Of a stretch of DNA of 47,921 bases, positions 1 to 8,549 are shown in pieces. Source of the stretch: an uncultured Clostridium sp. GTDB taxonomy: Bacteria > Bacillota > Clostridia > Lachnospirales > Lachnospiraceae. The DNA lies in NCBI GenBank assembly GCA_900539185.1, contig UQBG01000018.1, positions 1 through 47,921 on the forward strand, given 5' to 3'. The position numbers were made by a program, and so were the translations under genes. Below the pieces are notes generated by a model that was not told where the DNA came from, searched no databases, and saw nothing but the letters and a program-made list of their open reading frames with translations. Position 1 is the first letter of the stretch; the number at the start of each line of letters is the position of its first letter.

Positions 1-47
1 CGACCTTGCCAAGGTCGGGGTCGCGGGTTCGAGTCCCGTCTCGCGCT
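1..47 (+). tRNA. tRNA-Gly (GCC), 3' part only
   Basis: The window opens exactly at the anticodon stem (CGACC, 1-5). The anticodon loop is TTGCCAA with anticodon GCC at 8-10. The T-arm is GCGGG-TTCGAGT-CCCGT (23-39), the acceptor 3' strand is 40-46 and the discriminator is T47. CCA is not encoded. The 5' half (acceptor 5' strand and D-arm) lies outside the window. Confidence 0.93.
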
Positions 48-50
48 CTT

Positions 51-97
51 TTTATACACAAAAAGATCCTTGAGAAAGGATCTTTTTTGTGTATAAA
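51..97. terminator. Long bidirectional terminator hairpin after tRNA-Gly
   Basis: The arms TATACACAAAAAGATCCTT and its complement around 76-95 close over a very small loop, with one bulged T. The arms are rich in A and T runs, so the hairpin can act as an intrinsic terminator in both directions. Confidence 0.8.
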
Positions 98-195
98 ACG
101 GGCCCACGGGGCCCGAAGGTTCGAGGTCTCGGCTACCGCCTCGGTCGGTGCATAGGACGGCGTCCACCGGACGCCATGCACCCCGTCTCGCGCAG
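98..195. repeat. GC-rich structured spacer with a duplicated tRNA-Gly 3' end
   Basis: This stretch is much richer in GC than its surroundings. It holds nested hairpins: GGGCCC-ACGG-GGCCC near 101-115, CGAGG/CCTCG near 122-143, and a long stem 147-182 (GGTGCAT, bulge, GGCGTCC, loop ACC, GGACGCC, ATGCACC). It ends in CCCGTCTCGCGC (182-193), an exact 12-base copy of tRNA positions 35-46. No coding sequence is visible. It may be processed tRNA spacer, a REP-like element or an old integration scar. Confidence 0.5.
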
Positions 196-292
196 ATGAA
201 CAGCATAGACTGAGAATTGAAAGTTGATTTTTTATGGGATCGCTTTTGAAATTAGTTGGATTAAAACTATTGGAATAAAATAGAATATATGT

Positions 293-321
293 TTGACATA
301 AAGATGATCCAATGTTAATAT
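293..321 (+). promoter_or_regulatory. Sigma-A promoter of the broken lipoprotein gene
   Basis: TTGACA (293-298) and TAATAT (316-321) are separated by 17 bp. The expected transcription start is about 328, only a few bases before the first possible codon (TTG331), so there is no room for a ribosome binding site. Confidence 0.7.
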
Positions 322-330
322 CTTATAAGA

Positions 331-910
331 TTGTTGGTTTTGATGGCTTTAGTGGCTTTGATGGTGGGATTGACAGGCTGTAAGAGTAAGACGGAAACAG
401 CATTAGAGATAGATTCAAAGACAAGCACTGAGGTAACAGAGAAGGCCATAGAGGGAATGACCGGGGAGGCACAGGAAGTAACATCTACCGGAGAAATTGT
501 AACAACGGAAAAAGACGAAAACGGGACGGATGAGAGTACAGAGGCTACAGAAAACTCCGGGAATAGACAGCAAAGCACATCGGTTTCTGTTTCCAAACTG
601 GAATCGGTGGCTGTTTCATATAGCCCACAGAATGTGGTGGCTCTGGCTACGAGTAAGTGTCAGGCGGGAGGCATGATTACAACGCAGCAGAATCTGGATA
701 ATTTGTTGGCTGCGGGTAGTATTTCACAGGATGAATATAATCAGTATTATCCTTACGATAGATGGGAAACCATTACCATCCGAGGATGCCATAGCAGATT
801 ATATTGCCAGTATGCTTATGCTGGAGACAGATCCGGTGTTTTACATTAGCTATGACGGTATATATACAACCGGAGGAACGACCTTCTATGAGTTTCGATG
901 TCACCGTTAA
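331..910 (+). pseudogene. Secreted lipoprotein, frameshifted
   Basis: The reading frame from TTG331 gives a hydrophobic signal segment ending in the lipobox LTGC, then a Thr/Glu/Ser-rich linker, typical of a Clostridia lipoprotein. Its natural frame ends early in low-quality sequence. The +1 frame continues it sensibly from about 761 (DGKPLPSEDAIADYIASM) to TAA at 908-910. The simplest reading is one extra base near 760. The start is also abnormal: there is no ribosome binding site, no ATG, and the promoter -10 is 10 bp away, suggesting that the 5' end is lost too. I do not recognise the family. A single sequencing error could explain the internal shift but not the missing start. Confidence 0.65.
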
Positions 911-946
911 GATATAAGTTTCATATGACCAAATAGAAAAGTTCCA

Positions 947-975
947 TTGCGAACTTTTTTTATTTGTGTTATAGT
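947..975 (+). promoter_or_regulatory. Sigma-A promoter for the MATE gene
   Basis: TTGCGA (947-952) and TATAGT (970-975) have 17 bp spacing, 47 bp before the ATG at 1022. Confidence 0.6.
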
Positions 976-1021
976 GAAGAACGGTTTTGTTATAAGAGAT
1001 AGAAAAACAGGTGATAAGGAT

Positions 1022-2407
1022 ATGAGTGAAAATACAAAAAAGGTACAACGAGAGAATAAAATGGGCGTGATGCCGGTGAATCGACTGATTATCAGTATGT
1101 CGCTCCCTATGATGGTATCTATGCTGGTGCAGGCGATGTATAACATCGTAGATAGCATGTTTGTGGCACGGCTGGGAGAGGATGCGCTGACGGCGTTATC
1201 TTTGGCATTTCCGATGCAGAACTTTATGATAGCAGTGGGAAGCGGTACGGGTGTTGGTGTAAATGCACTGGTATCCAGAAATCTGGGTGAAAAGAAGTTT
1301 GATGATGCCAATCGCGGTGCAAACAATGGTATTTTTCTGGCACTGTTGAGTGCAGTCTTCTTCTGTATCTTATGTGTAGCAGGTTCCAAATGGCTCTTCA
1401 TCTGGCAGAAAGCGGATGCAATGATTACGCAGTATGGTGTGCAGTATATGACTCTTTGCGGTGGCTTGTGCTTTGGCATGTTTGCACAGTTTATATTTGA
1501 ACGGCTTCTGCAGTGTACCGGAAAGACACTGTTTTCTATGGTGACGCAGATGACAGGGGCGATTATCAATATTATACTGGATCCAATCCTGATCTTTGGA
1601 TATCTGGGAGCTCCGGCTTTGGGAGTACGAGGTGCCGCGATAGCAACCGTAATCGGACAGGTTTGTGCAGCATCATTAGCGGTATTTTTTAATCTGCGGT
1701 TTAATCGGGAATTAACGATACGGATCCGGGAGATTTTTCATCCGTCAGGACAGATCATCGGGAAAATATACAGTGTGGGGGTGCCATCGATTATCATGGC
1801 ATCGGTATCTTCCGTTATGAACTTCTGCATGAATAATATATTGATGGTATTTACATCTACAGCGACGGCCGTATTTGGTGCATATTTCAAGATCCAGAGC
1901 TTTGTATTTATGCCGGTGTTTGGATTGAATAATGGTATGATACCGATTATTTCTTACAATTACGGAGCCAGAAAGAAGAAACGGCTTCAGAAAGCAATGC
2001 GGTATGGGATCTTTTATGCCGTGGGAATTATGCTGGTGGGATTGATTATTATGCAGGCAATCCCGGAGCAGCTTTTACAGATTTTCCATGCGTCATCCTA
2101 TATGATGCAGATTGGCGTTCCGGCGATTCGCATCATCAGTTTAAGCTTCCTGTGTGCAGGCTTTGGTATTGCGGGCTCTTCGATTTTCCAGGCATTTGGA
2201 AAGGGATTTTTAAGCATGCTGGTATCCATTGCAAGACAGCTTCTGGTGCTGGTTCCGGTGGCGTATCTGCTGTCCGGACTGGGACGGGTGGAACTGGTCT
2301 GGTGGGCATTCCCGATCGCGGAGATCATTGCGGTAATTATGACGGTCTGTTTCCTGGTGCATATTAATCGGACGATCGTTCATCCGATGGAAGAGATGCC
2401 GGAGTAG
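1022..2407 (+). CDS. MATE family multidrug/cation efflux transporter
   Basis: This 461-residue integral membrane protein belongs to the MATE (NorM/DinF-like) family, which exports cationic drugs and metabolites with Na+ or H+ influx. Twelve hydrophobic segments are visible in two similar halves. The N-terminal part (PVNRLIISMSLPMMVSMLVQ followed by DSMFVARLG) is the usual MATE opening. I choose ATG1022 because AGGTGATAAGGA sits just upstream. The longer frame from TTG947 would begin inside the promoter. The gene is monocistronic, since the next gene has its own promoter. The substrate cannot be predicted. Confidence 0.93.
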   Translation: MSENTKKVQRENKMGVMPVNRLIISMSLPMMVSMLVQAMYNIVDSMFVARLGEDALTALSLAFPMQNFMIAVGSGTGVGVNALVSRNLGEKKFDDANRGANNGIFLALLSAVFFCILCVAGSKWLFIWQKADAMITQYGVQYMTLCGGLCFGMFAQFIFERLLQCTGKTLFSMVTQMTGAIINIILDPILIFGYLGAPALGVRGAAIATVIGQVCAASLAVFFNLRFNRELTIRIREIFHPSGQIIGKIYSVGVPSIIMASVSSVMNFCMNNILMVFTSTATAVFGAYFKIQSFVFMPVFGLNNGMIPIISYNYGARKKKRLQKAMRYGIFYAVGIMLVGLIIMQAIPEQLLQIFHASSYMMQIGVPAIRIISLSFLCAGFGIAGSSIFQAFGKGFLSMLVSIARQLLVLVPVAYLLSGLGRVELVWWAFPIAEIIAVIMTVCFLVHINRTIVHPMEEMPE

Positions 2408-2421
2408 AAATGGTTTTTTTG

Positions 2422-2450
2422 TTGTGGAACGCAGGAACTTATGCTATCAT
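2422..2450 (+). promoter_or_regulatory. Extended -10 promoter for the chemoreceptor gene
   Basis: TTGTGG (2422-2427) is followed after 17 bp by TATCAT (2445-2450). A TG dinucleotide precedes the -10 (TGCTATCAT). Confidence 0.6.
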
Positions 2451-2485
2451 AAAAATATAGTTGATGATACAAAGGAGGCAGTATT

Positions 2486-4069
2486 ATGGATATAAAGGCT
2501 GGGGCACATATGACGGGAGAACAGTATCGTAGAATCAATCGATATGCATTGACGATGTTGGTGATTATTCAGGGTGTTATGGCGGTCATGTCATTGTTAC
2601 ATATGGTTATGACGGGGTTTAATGCGAAGGATTTGATTCTGGTTCTGTTGGCAGTGGTTGTAACAATTATAGATGTAGTTGGATTTTTGATTTTGCGTGA
2701 ACACAAGGGTGCTATGATCCTGTATTCCCTCAGTTGGATGCTGTTTTATGCGCTGGCGGTATTTTTAGGCCCGGTTAGTCCGCTTGCATTGCTGTTTCCG
2801 GTACTGGTTGTGCTGATGCTTTATCTGGATCCGATGGCGATCGCAGGATCAATTGCATTTTCTCTTCTGGTACATATTATCAAGATGATTGTAACAGGCG
2901 TACAGGGTGGTATCACAGATCAGAGCCGGAATACATCGATTATGGAATTCCTTGGACTGATCGGTATGTGCATCGGTGCATTTGTAGTTACAAGGATGTT
3001 GTTAAAGTATATAACAGAGAGCCAGGAACAGGTGACATTACAGGCAGATCAGCAGATGGAAGTCGCGGCCAGTGTGGAGGAAACTGCCGGCAGAATCAGT
3101 CAGGAGTTTGATTCCATTACGAATCAGTTAGTTGAGATTGTTCAGCAGATGGAAAGTAACAATACAGCTATCACAAGTATAGCAGAGAGTACGGAGGCAA
3201 CCGCCGAGGCGATTCAGGATCAGGTTGGACTGACCAATCATATTAAAGAATGTATTGATGTGACGGCACAGAATGCCAGCGATATCGTAGATACGACGGA
3301 TCAGTTATATGATGTAGTCAGTGAAGGAATCGAAGTGGTAGAAGGACTGCAGGAACAGACGGAGATGGTGAATAGCCAGACGCAGGATACAACCGAAGCG
3401 ATTCAGAAGCTGGCAGAGAATGTCGATGAAGTCAATAGTATTACAAAGGCGATTCTGGATATTTCCAGCCAGACAAACCTTTTGGCATTGAATGCATCGA
3501 TCGAAGCAGCCAGAGCCGGTGAAGCCGGTAAGGGCTTTGCGGTTGTAGCAGATGAGATTCGGAATTTGGCAGAGCAGACGAAAGCATCTACCGAACAGAT
3601 TACGAAGATTATTAATGATCTGACTGCAGTTACAAAGGAATCTATGGGTAAGCTGAAGAATACGGTTGAGAGTGTTCACACACAGTCAGAGATGGTAGAA
3701 CAGGTGAACAATGCGTTTATGGAGACCTGTAAGAGCATTGATGAACTGAAGGACTATACAGGCAGTATCTCCGATAATGTGGATGCGGTGATCGACGCAA
3801 ATAATCATATCGTAGATAGTATTAACCAGTTATCCGCCAGTGCGGAACAGGTGTCCGGATCTACGCAGGAAGGTATGGCAGTCAGCAATGTGATTCTGGA
3901 GAAGATCCAAAACTTTGCATCTGCAGTAGAAGAGATGTCCGGACTGGTAGCACACCTGTCTGCAAATGATGTCACAGCTTCCGATGACGGCGAGATGGCT
4001 GTAACGGAGGAGCCGGAAGAGGCACCGGAGGATGAAGCGGATATGGAAGAGGAAGAACCGCAGGAGTAA
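2486..4069 (+). CDS. Methyl-accepting chemotaxis protein without an extracellular sensor domain
   Basis: The protein has 527 residues. The first ~180 hold about six hydrophobic segments joined by very short loops, so there is no extracellular ligand-binding domain and no clear HAMP. A long coiled coil follows, with the conserved MCP signalling tip (ISSQTNLLALNASIEAARAG, about residues 330-350) that contacts CheW and CheA. The C-terminus is a very acidic tail (EEPEEAPEDEADMEEEEPQE) with no CheR-binding pentapeptide. Such receptors may sense membrane state or a signal from a partner. AAAGGAGG precedes ATG2486. A CheX-like gene lies further along (11204), but no other chemotaxis genes are near. 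Confidence 0.93.
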   Translation: MDIKAGAHMTGEQYRRINRYALTMLVIIQGVMAVMSLLHMVMTGFNAKDLILVLLAVVVTIIDVVGFLILREHKGAMILYSLSWMLFYALAVFLGPVSPLALLFPVLVVLMLYLDPMAIAGSIAFSLLVHIIKMIVTGVQGGITDQSRNTSIMEFLGLIGMCIGAFVVTRMLLKYITESQEQVTLQADQQMEVAASVEETAGRISQEFDSITNQLVEIVQQMESNNTAITSIAESTEATAEAIQDQVGLTNHIKECIDVTAQNASDIVDTTDQLYDVVSEGIEVVEGLQEQTEMVNSQTQDTTEAIQKLAENVDEVNSITKAILDISSQTNLLALNASIEAARAGEAGKGFAVVADEIRNLAEQTKASTEQITKIINDLTAVTKESMGKLKNTVESVHTQSEMVEQVNNAFMETCKSIDELKDYTGSISDNVDAVIDANNHIVDSINQLSASAEQVSGSTQEGMAVSNVILEKIQNFASAVEEMSGLVAHLSANDVTASDDGEMAVTEEPEEAPEDEADMEEEEPQE

Positions 4070-4091
4070 CAGGAAAGATAAATCATACAAG

Positions 4092-4128
4092 AGCGTATGT
4101 GGATAGACATATCCGTATACGCTTTTTT
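4092..4128 (+). terminator. Intrinsic terminator after the MCP gene
   Basis: AGCGTATGTGGATA (4092-4105) pairs with TATCCGTATACGCT (4110-4123) over the loop GACA, with two G-U wobbles, and ends in a T6 tract. Confidence 0.9.
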
Positions 4129-4155
4129 ATCGAAAGATAGAAAGGAAGAAAAATT

Positions 4156-5469
4156 ATGTATCAGGAAGTGTCGAAGTTAATATTGTACCGGGATCTGGGA
4201 GAGGATAGTATCTTATTTCGCCTGGCCCGGATTTTTGAGGATTTTGATGAAGGAACGGTGAATAAAGCAGATTTAACAACTCGGATTTATGTGGAAATGA
4301 AGAGACTGCTGGATTTGTCTACCAGCTATGGATTTGATTCGAATCTGTGGCATAATTACCTTGCGTTTTTACTGATTACAAATGAAAATTCATTTAGCAT
4401 TACCTGTGAGAAGGTTGGCGCCAATGACGGAACCGTAAATCAGTTTGCGAAAAGCGATTTCCGGATATTCAAGAAGCTGTTTGATTTTGACTTTAAACCG
4501 ATCGAGCAGGCGCTGAATATTGATTGCTTTACGACGATTTCAAATTATAAGGCGATCGTGAAGAAAGAACGGATGTACAATAAAAATGTCAGTGAGAAGG
4601 TTCAGGAAGTGAGCCGGAAGATCGAAGGTGCAAAGGACGAAAATGATATTTTTGATATCGTAACAGACTTCTATAACTCCTATGGTGTTGGTATGTTTGG
4701 TCTGAACAAAGCATTCCGGATCCGACACTTGGAGGATGGCGTGGAGTTCTGTCCGATTAATAATACAGATGCCGTTGTTTTAGATGATCTGGTAGGCTAT
4801 GAGATCCAGAAGAAGAAGCTGACGGATAATACGGAAGCCTTTGTGAATGGAAGACGGGCAAACAATGTCTTGCTGTTTGGTGACAGCGGAACCGGAAAGT
4901 CTACCTGTATTAAGGCAATTATCAATGAATATTATGATCAGGGACTGCGAATGATCGAGATTTATAAACATCAGTTCCAGGATCTGTCGACCATTATTGC
5001 ACAGATTAAGAATCGAAACTATCGGTTTATTATTTATATGGATGACCTGTCTTTTGAAGAGTTTGAGATTGAGTATAAGTTTTTAAAAGCCGTTATCGAG
5101 GGTGGCGTGGAGACAAAACCGGATAATGTACTGATTTATGCAACCTCGAATCGACGACACCTGATCAAGGAAACCTGGAGTGACCGGGATGATGTAGAGT
5201 CAGATAATGGTATGCATCGTTCCGATACAATGCAGGAGAAGCTGTCACTGGTGAATCGGTTTGGCGTAACGATCAGCTTTTCAAAGCCAAGTCAGAAGGA
5301 GTACTTTGAGATCGTACGACAGTTGGCAAAGAAGTGTGATACGATCCATATGAGCGATGAGGAGCTGTGTGCAGAAGCAAACAAGTGGGAACTGAGCCAT
5401 GGCGGAATATCCGGACGTACGGCACAGCAGTTTATCAATTATCTGGCAGGCCGGGCAGAAGAGGAGTAG
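4156..5469 (+). CDS. DUF815-family P-loop ATPase
   Basis: The 437 residues match the DUF815 / AAA-like ATPase family common in Firmicutes. The N-terminal ~200 residues are a family-specific helical region. Walker A is GDSGTGKST (about 242-250), and the Walker B strand is FIIYMDDL (about 290-297). A sensor-like YATSNRRHL follows, and the C-terminus is helical (GGISGRTAQQF). AGAAAGGAAG precedes ATG4156. The biological role of the family is not established. The gene is followed after 6 bp by endonuclease III, probably in one transcript. Confidence 0.9.
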   Translation: MYQEVSKLILYRDLGEDSILFRLARIFEDFDEGTVNKADLTTRIYVEMKRLLDLSTSYGFDSNLWHNYLAFLLITNENSFSITCEKVGANDGTVNQFAKSDFRIFKKLFDFDFKPIEQALNIDCFTTISNYKAIVKKERMYNKNVSEKVQEVSRKIEGAKDENDIFDIVTDFYNSYGVGMFGLNKAFRIRHLEDGVEFCPINNTDAVVLDDLVGYEIQKKKLTDNTEAFVNGRRANNVLLFGDSGTGKSTCIKAIINEYYDQGLRMIEIYKHQFQDLSTIIAQIKNRNYRFIIYMDDLSFEEFEIEYKFLKAVIEGGVETKPDNVLIYATSNRRHLIKETWSDRDDVESDNGMHRSDTMQEKLSLVNRFGVTISFSKPSQKEYFEIVRQLAKKCDTIHMSDEELCAEANKWELSHGGISGRTAQQFINYLAGRAEEE

Positions 5470-5475
5470 GCATAC

Positions 5476-6150
5476 ATGACAGAGAAGGAACGGGTAAAAC
5501 GAATCGTAGAGATTCTGAACGAAACCTACGGAACCGAATATCGCTGTTATCTGAATCATGAAAATGCATGGCAGCTATTGATTGCAACGATGCTGAGTGC
5601 ACAGTGTACGGATGCCAGGGTGAATATCGTGACAAAGGATCTGTTTGTAAAGTATCCTTCGCTAGAGGCATTTGCAAGCTGTGATCTGAGAGAATTGGAA
5701 CGGGATATTTATTCGACCGGATTTTATAAAAATAAGGCAAAGAATATCAAGAATTGTGCCAGAAAACTGTTGGATGAATACGGTGGAGAGGTGCCGAAGG
5801 ATATCGATGCACTGACAAGTCTGGATGGGGTTGGCAGAAAGACGGCCAATGTTATCCGCGGGAATATTTATCATGAACCGAGTATTGTTGTGGATACCCA
5901 TGTAAAACGAATATCAAAAAAGCTGGGATTATGTAAAAGTGAGGATCCGGTTATAATTGAACAGGAACTGATGAAGGTCCTGCCAAAGGAGCAGTGGATC
6001 CTGTATAATATTCAGATTATTACATTGGGCAGAACAATATGTCCGGCGAGAAATCCGCAGTGCCGGGAGTGCCCGTTACATGAAGTGTGCAAAGCCGGAC
6101 AGAAGGAATGCAGAAAGATGGCACAGAAGGGGCAGCAGGGGAAGAAATAG
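5476..6150 (+). CDS. nth: Endonuclease III (base-excision repair glycosylase/AP lyase)
   Basis: The 224 residues remove oxidised pyrimidines and cleave the resulting abasic site. The helix-hairpin-helix carries the catalytic lysine (LDGVGRKTANV, about 116-126). The catalytic aspartate is in VDTHVKRIS (about 139). A canonical C-X6-C-X2-C-X5-C iron-sulfur motif lies at residues 189-205. The ribosome binding site (GAAGAGGAG) is inside the last codons of the preceding ATPase gene, suggesting coupled translation. The gene is convergent with the next gene on the minus strand, with only 7 bp between stops. Confidence 0.97.
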   Translation: MTEKERVKRIVEILNETYGTEYRCYLNHENAWQLLIATMLSAQCTDARVNIVTKDLFVKYPSLEAFASCDLRELERDIYSTGFYKNKAKNIKNCARKLLDEYGGEVPKDIDALTSLDGVGRKTANVIRGNIYHEPSIVVDTHVKRISKKLGLCKSEDPVIIEQELMKVLPKEQWILYNIQIITLGRTICPARNPQCRECPLHEVCKAGQKECRKMAQKGQQGKK

Positions 6151-6157
6151 CTTGCTA

Positions 6158-6760
6158 TCAGGTAAGGGATTTGCTAAGATAATCCTTAATAGAGTCTGCC
6201 TGCAGACCGGTCAGATGATCGGCGGCAGTCTGAAGCCGGTGAATGCTTTCTGTATCACCGACAGAGGCGTAGTAGTCACAGAGCATATAGTAGCAGCCGG
6301 CAACGTCAGAGCCCAGATCGATACTGCATCTGGCGACCTGAATTGCCTCCGGGAGATGATCGTGTTCCAGAAGAAGACACGCCCATTGATAGAGGGCACG
6401 GACTAACCGGGTGTAACGGTCATCACACTCAGATAAGAATGGAAGGTTTGCAACACCGTATTGAAGCTTTAGTTCGGTGTTTGTATACTGCCCCAGATTA
6501 AGGATTTTAGCTGAATCCAGGGTACGGATGGTGGTTTCCAGCTTCTGAACCTCAGGAGATGGATCCGTACCGAAAGGTAGGAGTTCCATTGGAATATAGA
6601 TATAGTCCAGATGGGAGATATCCTGCTTTCGTACAGAATCGGCTTCCTGCTCGGTCTGCCAGAACTGCTCCCGTTTCTTCTGGACGGAACGGTTGCTTCG
6701 CTTGACCAATAGCATGAATATAATACATAGAATTGCAAATATAGCAATAAAAGGAATCAT
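6158..6760 (-). CDS. Membrane-anchored protein of unknown function, possibly TPR-like
   Basis: About 200 residues start at ATG6760, which has an AAAGGAT ribosome binding site. An in-frame start 45 bp upstream has none. The order is one N-terminal hydrophobic segment (IPFIAIFAILCIIFMLL), a basic stretch, then a cytosolic helical region. The last third (residues ~110-190) has an alternating Ala/Leu/Tyr pattern like one or two tetratricopeptide repeats. I do not recognise the family. It is divergent from the small gene at 6793, and their start regions almost touch. Confidence 0.75.
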   Translation of the reverse strand: MIPFIAIFAILCIIFMLLVKRSNRSVQKKREQFWQTEQEADSVRKQDISHLDYIYIPMELLPFGTDPSPEVQKLETTIRTLDSAKILNLGQYTNTELKLQYGVANLPFLSECDDRYTRLVRALYQWACLLLEHDHLPEAIQVARCSIDLGSDVAGCYYMLCDYYASVGDTESIHRLQTAADHLTGLQADSIKDYLSKSLT

Positions 6761-6792
6761 AAGGGTATCCTTTCTGAAAAGAGGTGTTATAA

Positions 6793-6900
6793 GTGTCAAA
6801 ATCAAATAATAAAAAAACCAAGAAGATTATATCGTCCATCATTGTCGTTGTCATCGTTGTGGCTATGGTACTGGGAGTTGTGGTTCCAAGCATGATGTAA
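6793..6900 (+). CDS. Small single-span membrane protein (DUF4044-like)
   Basis: This 35-residue gene begins at GTG6793 with AGAGGTG six bases upstream. It encodes a lysine-rich N-terminus (SKSNNKKTKK) and one transmembrane segment rich in Val/Ile, ending at TAA6900. The layout resembles the short DUF4044 proteins of Firmicutes. That link is from memory of the family pattern rather than a search. It is divergent from the gene at 6158-6760 and followed by the VanW gene promoter. Confidence 0.65.
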   Translation: MSKSNNKKTKKIISSIIVVVIVVAMVLGVVVPSMM

Positions 6901-6943
6901 GGGTTTTGGCCTTTTGCTTATTATAGCATATTTCCGAAAGATG

Positions 6944-6952
6944 TGATACAAT
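6944..6952 (+). promoter_or_regulatory. Extended -10 promoter for the VanW gene
   Basis: TGATACAAT is a TGn-extended -10. The -35 is poor. The -10 overlaps an earlier in-frame ATG at 6951, which argues that translation starts at 6981. Confidence 0.55.
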
Positions 6953-6980
6953 GAAAGTTGGTAAATGTGGAGGATATAGT

Positions 6981-8540
6981 ATGAGAAGAATATATGGTAA
7001 ACGAGGCATTGGCATTGCTGTAGGAGCATTGGCTATGCTGTTAACGGTAGGAATCGGATCAGGAGCTGTCGTACAGGCGGAAGATGGCGATTCGACAGGT
7101 GGAGCAGTGGCTGCACAGGAGGATGGTAAGATCTATTCCGGTATTTATCTGGATTCCGTCGATGTAGGAAATATGACAAAGAATGAGGCACGGCAGGCAT
7201 ACAGTGATTATCTGGAGCGGCTGAAGGCAGTAACGATCAGTTTTGAACTCGAAGACGAGTCCTGTGAGTCCAACATGGCGGATATGAACCTGGAAGCAAA
7301 GGTAGAGGAAGCGGTGACTCAGGCATACGAGTATGGAAGACGGGGAAATGTCCTGAAGAGATATAAGGAAATATCCGACATATCCAGTACAAAGCAGGAG
7401 ATCCCGGTAGAATTGTCCATGGATGAAGAGTATCTGGTGTCCTTTCTGGATGAGGGACTGTCTGATTATATAGTACCGGCAAAGGATGCCGGAATAGAGT
7501 TTTCAAATGGTCAGTTGGTTGTTGTAGAAGGAACCGCCGGAAAAGAGCTGAATGCGGAAGCAACAGTGGATGAGCTGATGAAGGCGATCAAGGATTGGTC
7601 CGGAGAAGCGCAGATGCAGGTAGCGGTAGCTACGAATGACCTGGAGCCGGAGCATACAACCGAAGAACTGCGGGAGGTAAAGGATGTACTGGGCAGCTTT
7701 GATACCCACTATTCCGCAGGAGATCCGTCCCGTAATAATAATATCATGAATGCAGCAAATAAGATCAGTGGAGTCGTTCTTTATCCGGGTGAGGAGTTTG
7801 ATACGATGTCTCATCTGGTTCCGTTTACGACTTCCAATGGATGGAGCTATGCCGGTGCCTATCTGAATGGTGAGGTAATCTCTGATATCGGTGGTGGTAT
7901 CTGTCAGGTATCAACAACCTTGTATAATGCGGTACTGAAGGCAGAGTTGGAGGTGACAGAGCGGTATCCACATTCTATGGCTGTCGGATATGTGCAGTTG
8001 TCTGCGGACGCAGCATTGAATGAAGGGACGAAGAACCTGAAGTTTGTAAACAGTACAGACACTCCGATTTTTATCTATGCATATGCATCCGGAGGAACCA
8101 TGCATGTGACAATATATGGTAAGGAATATCGACCGGCAGGACGAACGGTGGAATATAAGAATGAGATTCTGGAGGTGATTCCGGCGGGAGATCCGATCGA
8201 GACAGTTGATGAGAGTCAGCCACCGGAATATCGAGAGGTAAAGCAGACCGCACATACCGGATATCGGGCAAAGCTGTGGAAGTATGTATATGAGAACGGA
8301 CAGTTGACAGATACGATTCTGGTGAACACCAGTAGTTACAGTGCTTCGCCGGAACGAGTGACGATCGGAAAGCCGGCGGATCCAAACGCAGCACCGGCAC
8401 CGGCACCGGAACCGGCAGCTCCCGATCCGAATGCAACCAGTACAGAACCGCCGGCGACGGATGCACCGCCCACGACGGAACCGGGATCAACAGATACAAG
8501 TGCTCCGACAACTTCAGTGGATGGAGCGGCAACTCCATAA
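6981..8540 (+). CDS. VanW-family secreted/cell-surface protein
   Basis: The protein has 519 residues from ATG6981, which has GTGGAGGAT upstream. The N-terminus is a signal or anchor segment (GIGIAVGALAMLLTVG, cleavage likely after VQA). Residues ~45-220 resemble the peptidoglycan-binding-like repeat found before VanW domains. The VanW domain proper covers ~250-400, with the hallmark ISDIGGGICQVSTTLYNAVL and HSMAVGYV. The tail is low-complexity Pro/Ala/Thr (about 470-519), as in wall-spanning linkers. VanW was named from a vancomycin cluster, but its biochemical role is unknown. No van genes are adjacent here. Confidence 0.92.
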   Translation: MRRIYGKRGIGIAVGALAMLLTVGIGSGAVVQAEDGDSTGGAVAAQEDGKIYSGIYLDSVDVGNMTKNEARQAYSDYLERLKAVTISFELEDESCESNMADMNLEAKVEEAVTQAYEYGRRGNVLKRYKEISDISSTKQEIPVELSMDEEYLVSFLDEGLSDYIVPAKDAGIEFSNGQLVVVEGTAGKELNAEATVDELMKAIKDWSGEAQMQVAVATNDLEPEHTTEELREVKDVLGSFDTHYSAGDPSRNNNIMNAANKISGVVLYPGEEFDTMSHLVPFTTSNGWSYAGAYLNGEVISDIGGGICQVSTTLYNAVLKAELEVTERYPHSMAVGYVQLSADAALNEGTKNLKFVNSTDTPIFIYAYASGGTMHVTIYGKEYRPAGRTVEYKNEILEVIPAGDPIETVDESQPPEYREVKQTAHTGYRAKLWKYVYENGQLTDTILVNTSSYSASPERVTIGKPADPNAAPAPAPEPAAPDPNATSTEPPATDAPPTTEPGSTDTSAPTTSVDGAATP

Positions 8541-8549
8541 GGTGGGATT

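Noticed and set aside
6981..8540. Vancomycin-resistance call from the VanW domain
   Set aside because: VanW domains are common in Clostridia outside resistance clusters, and no vanH/A/X or vanR/S genes are adjacent. The broken vanY at 31038 is in a different locus.
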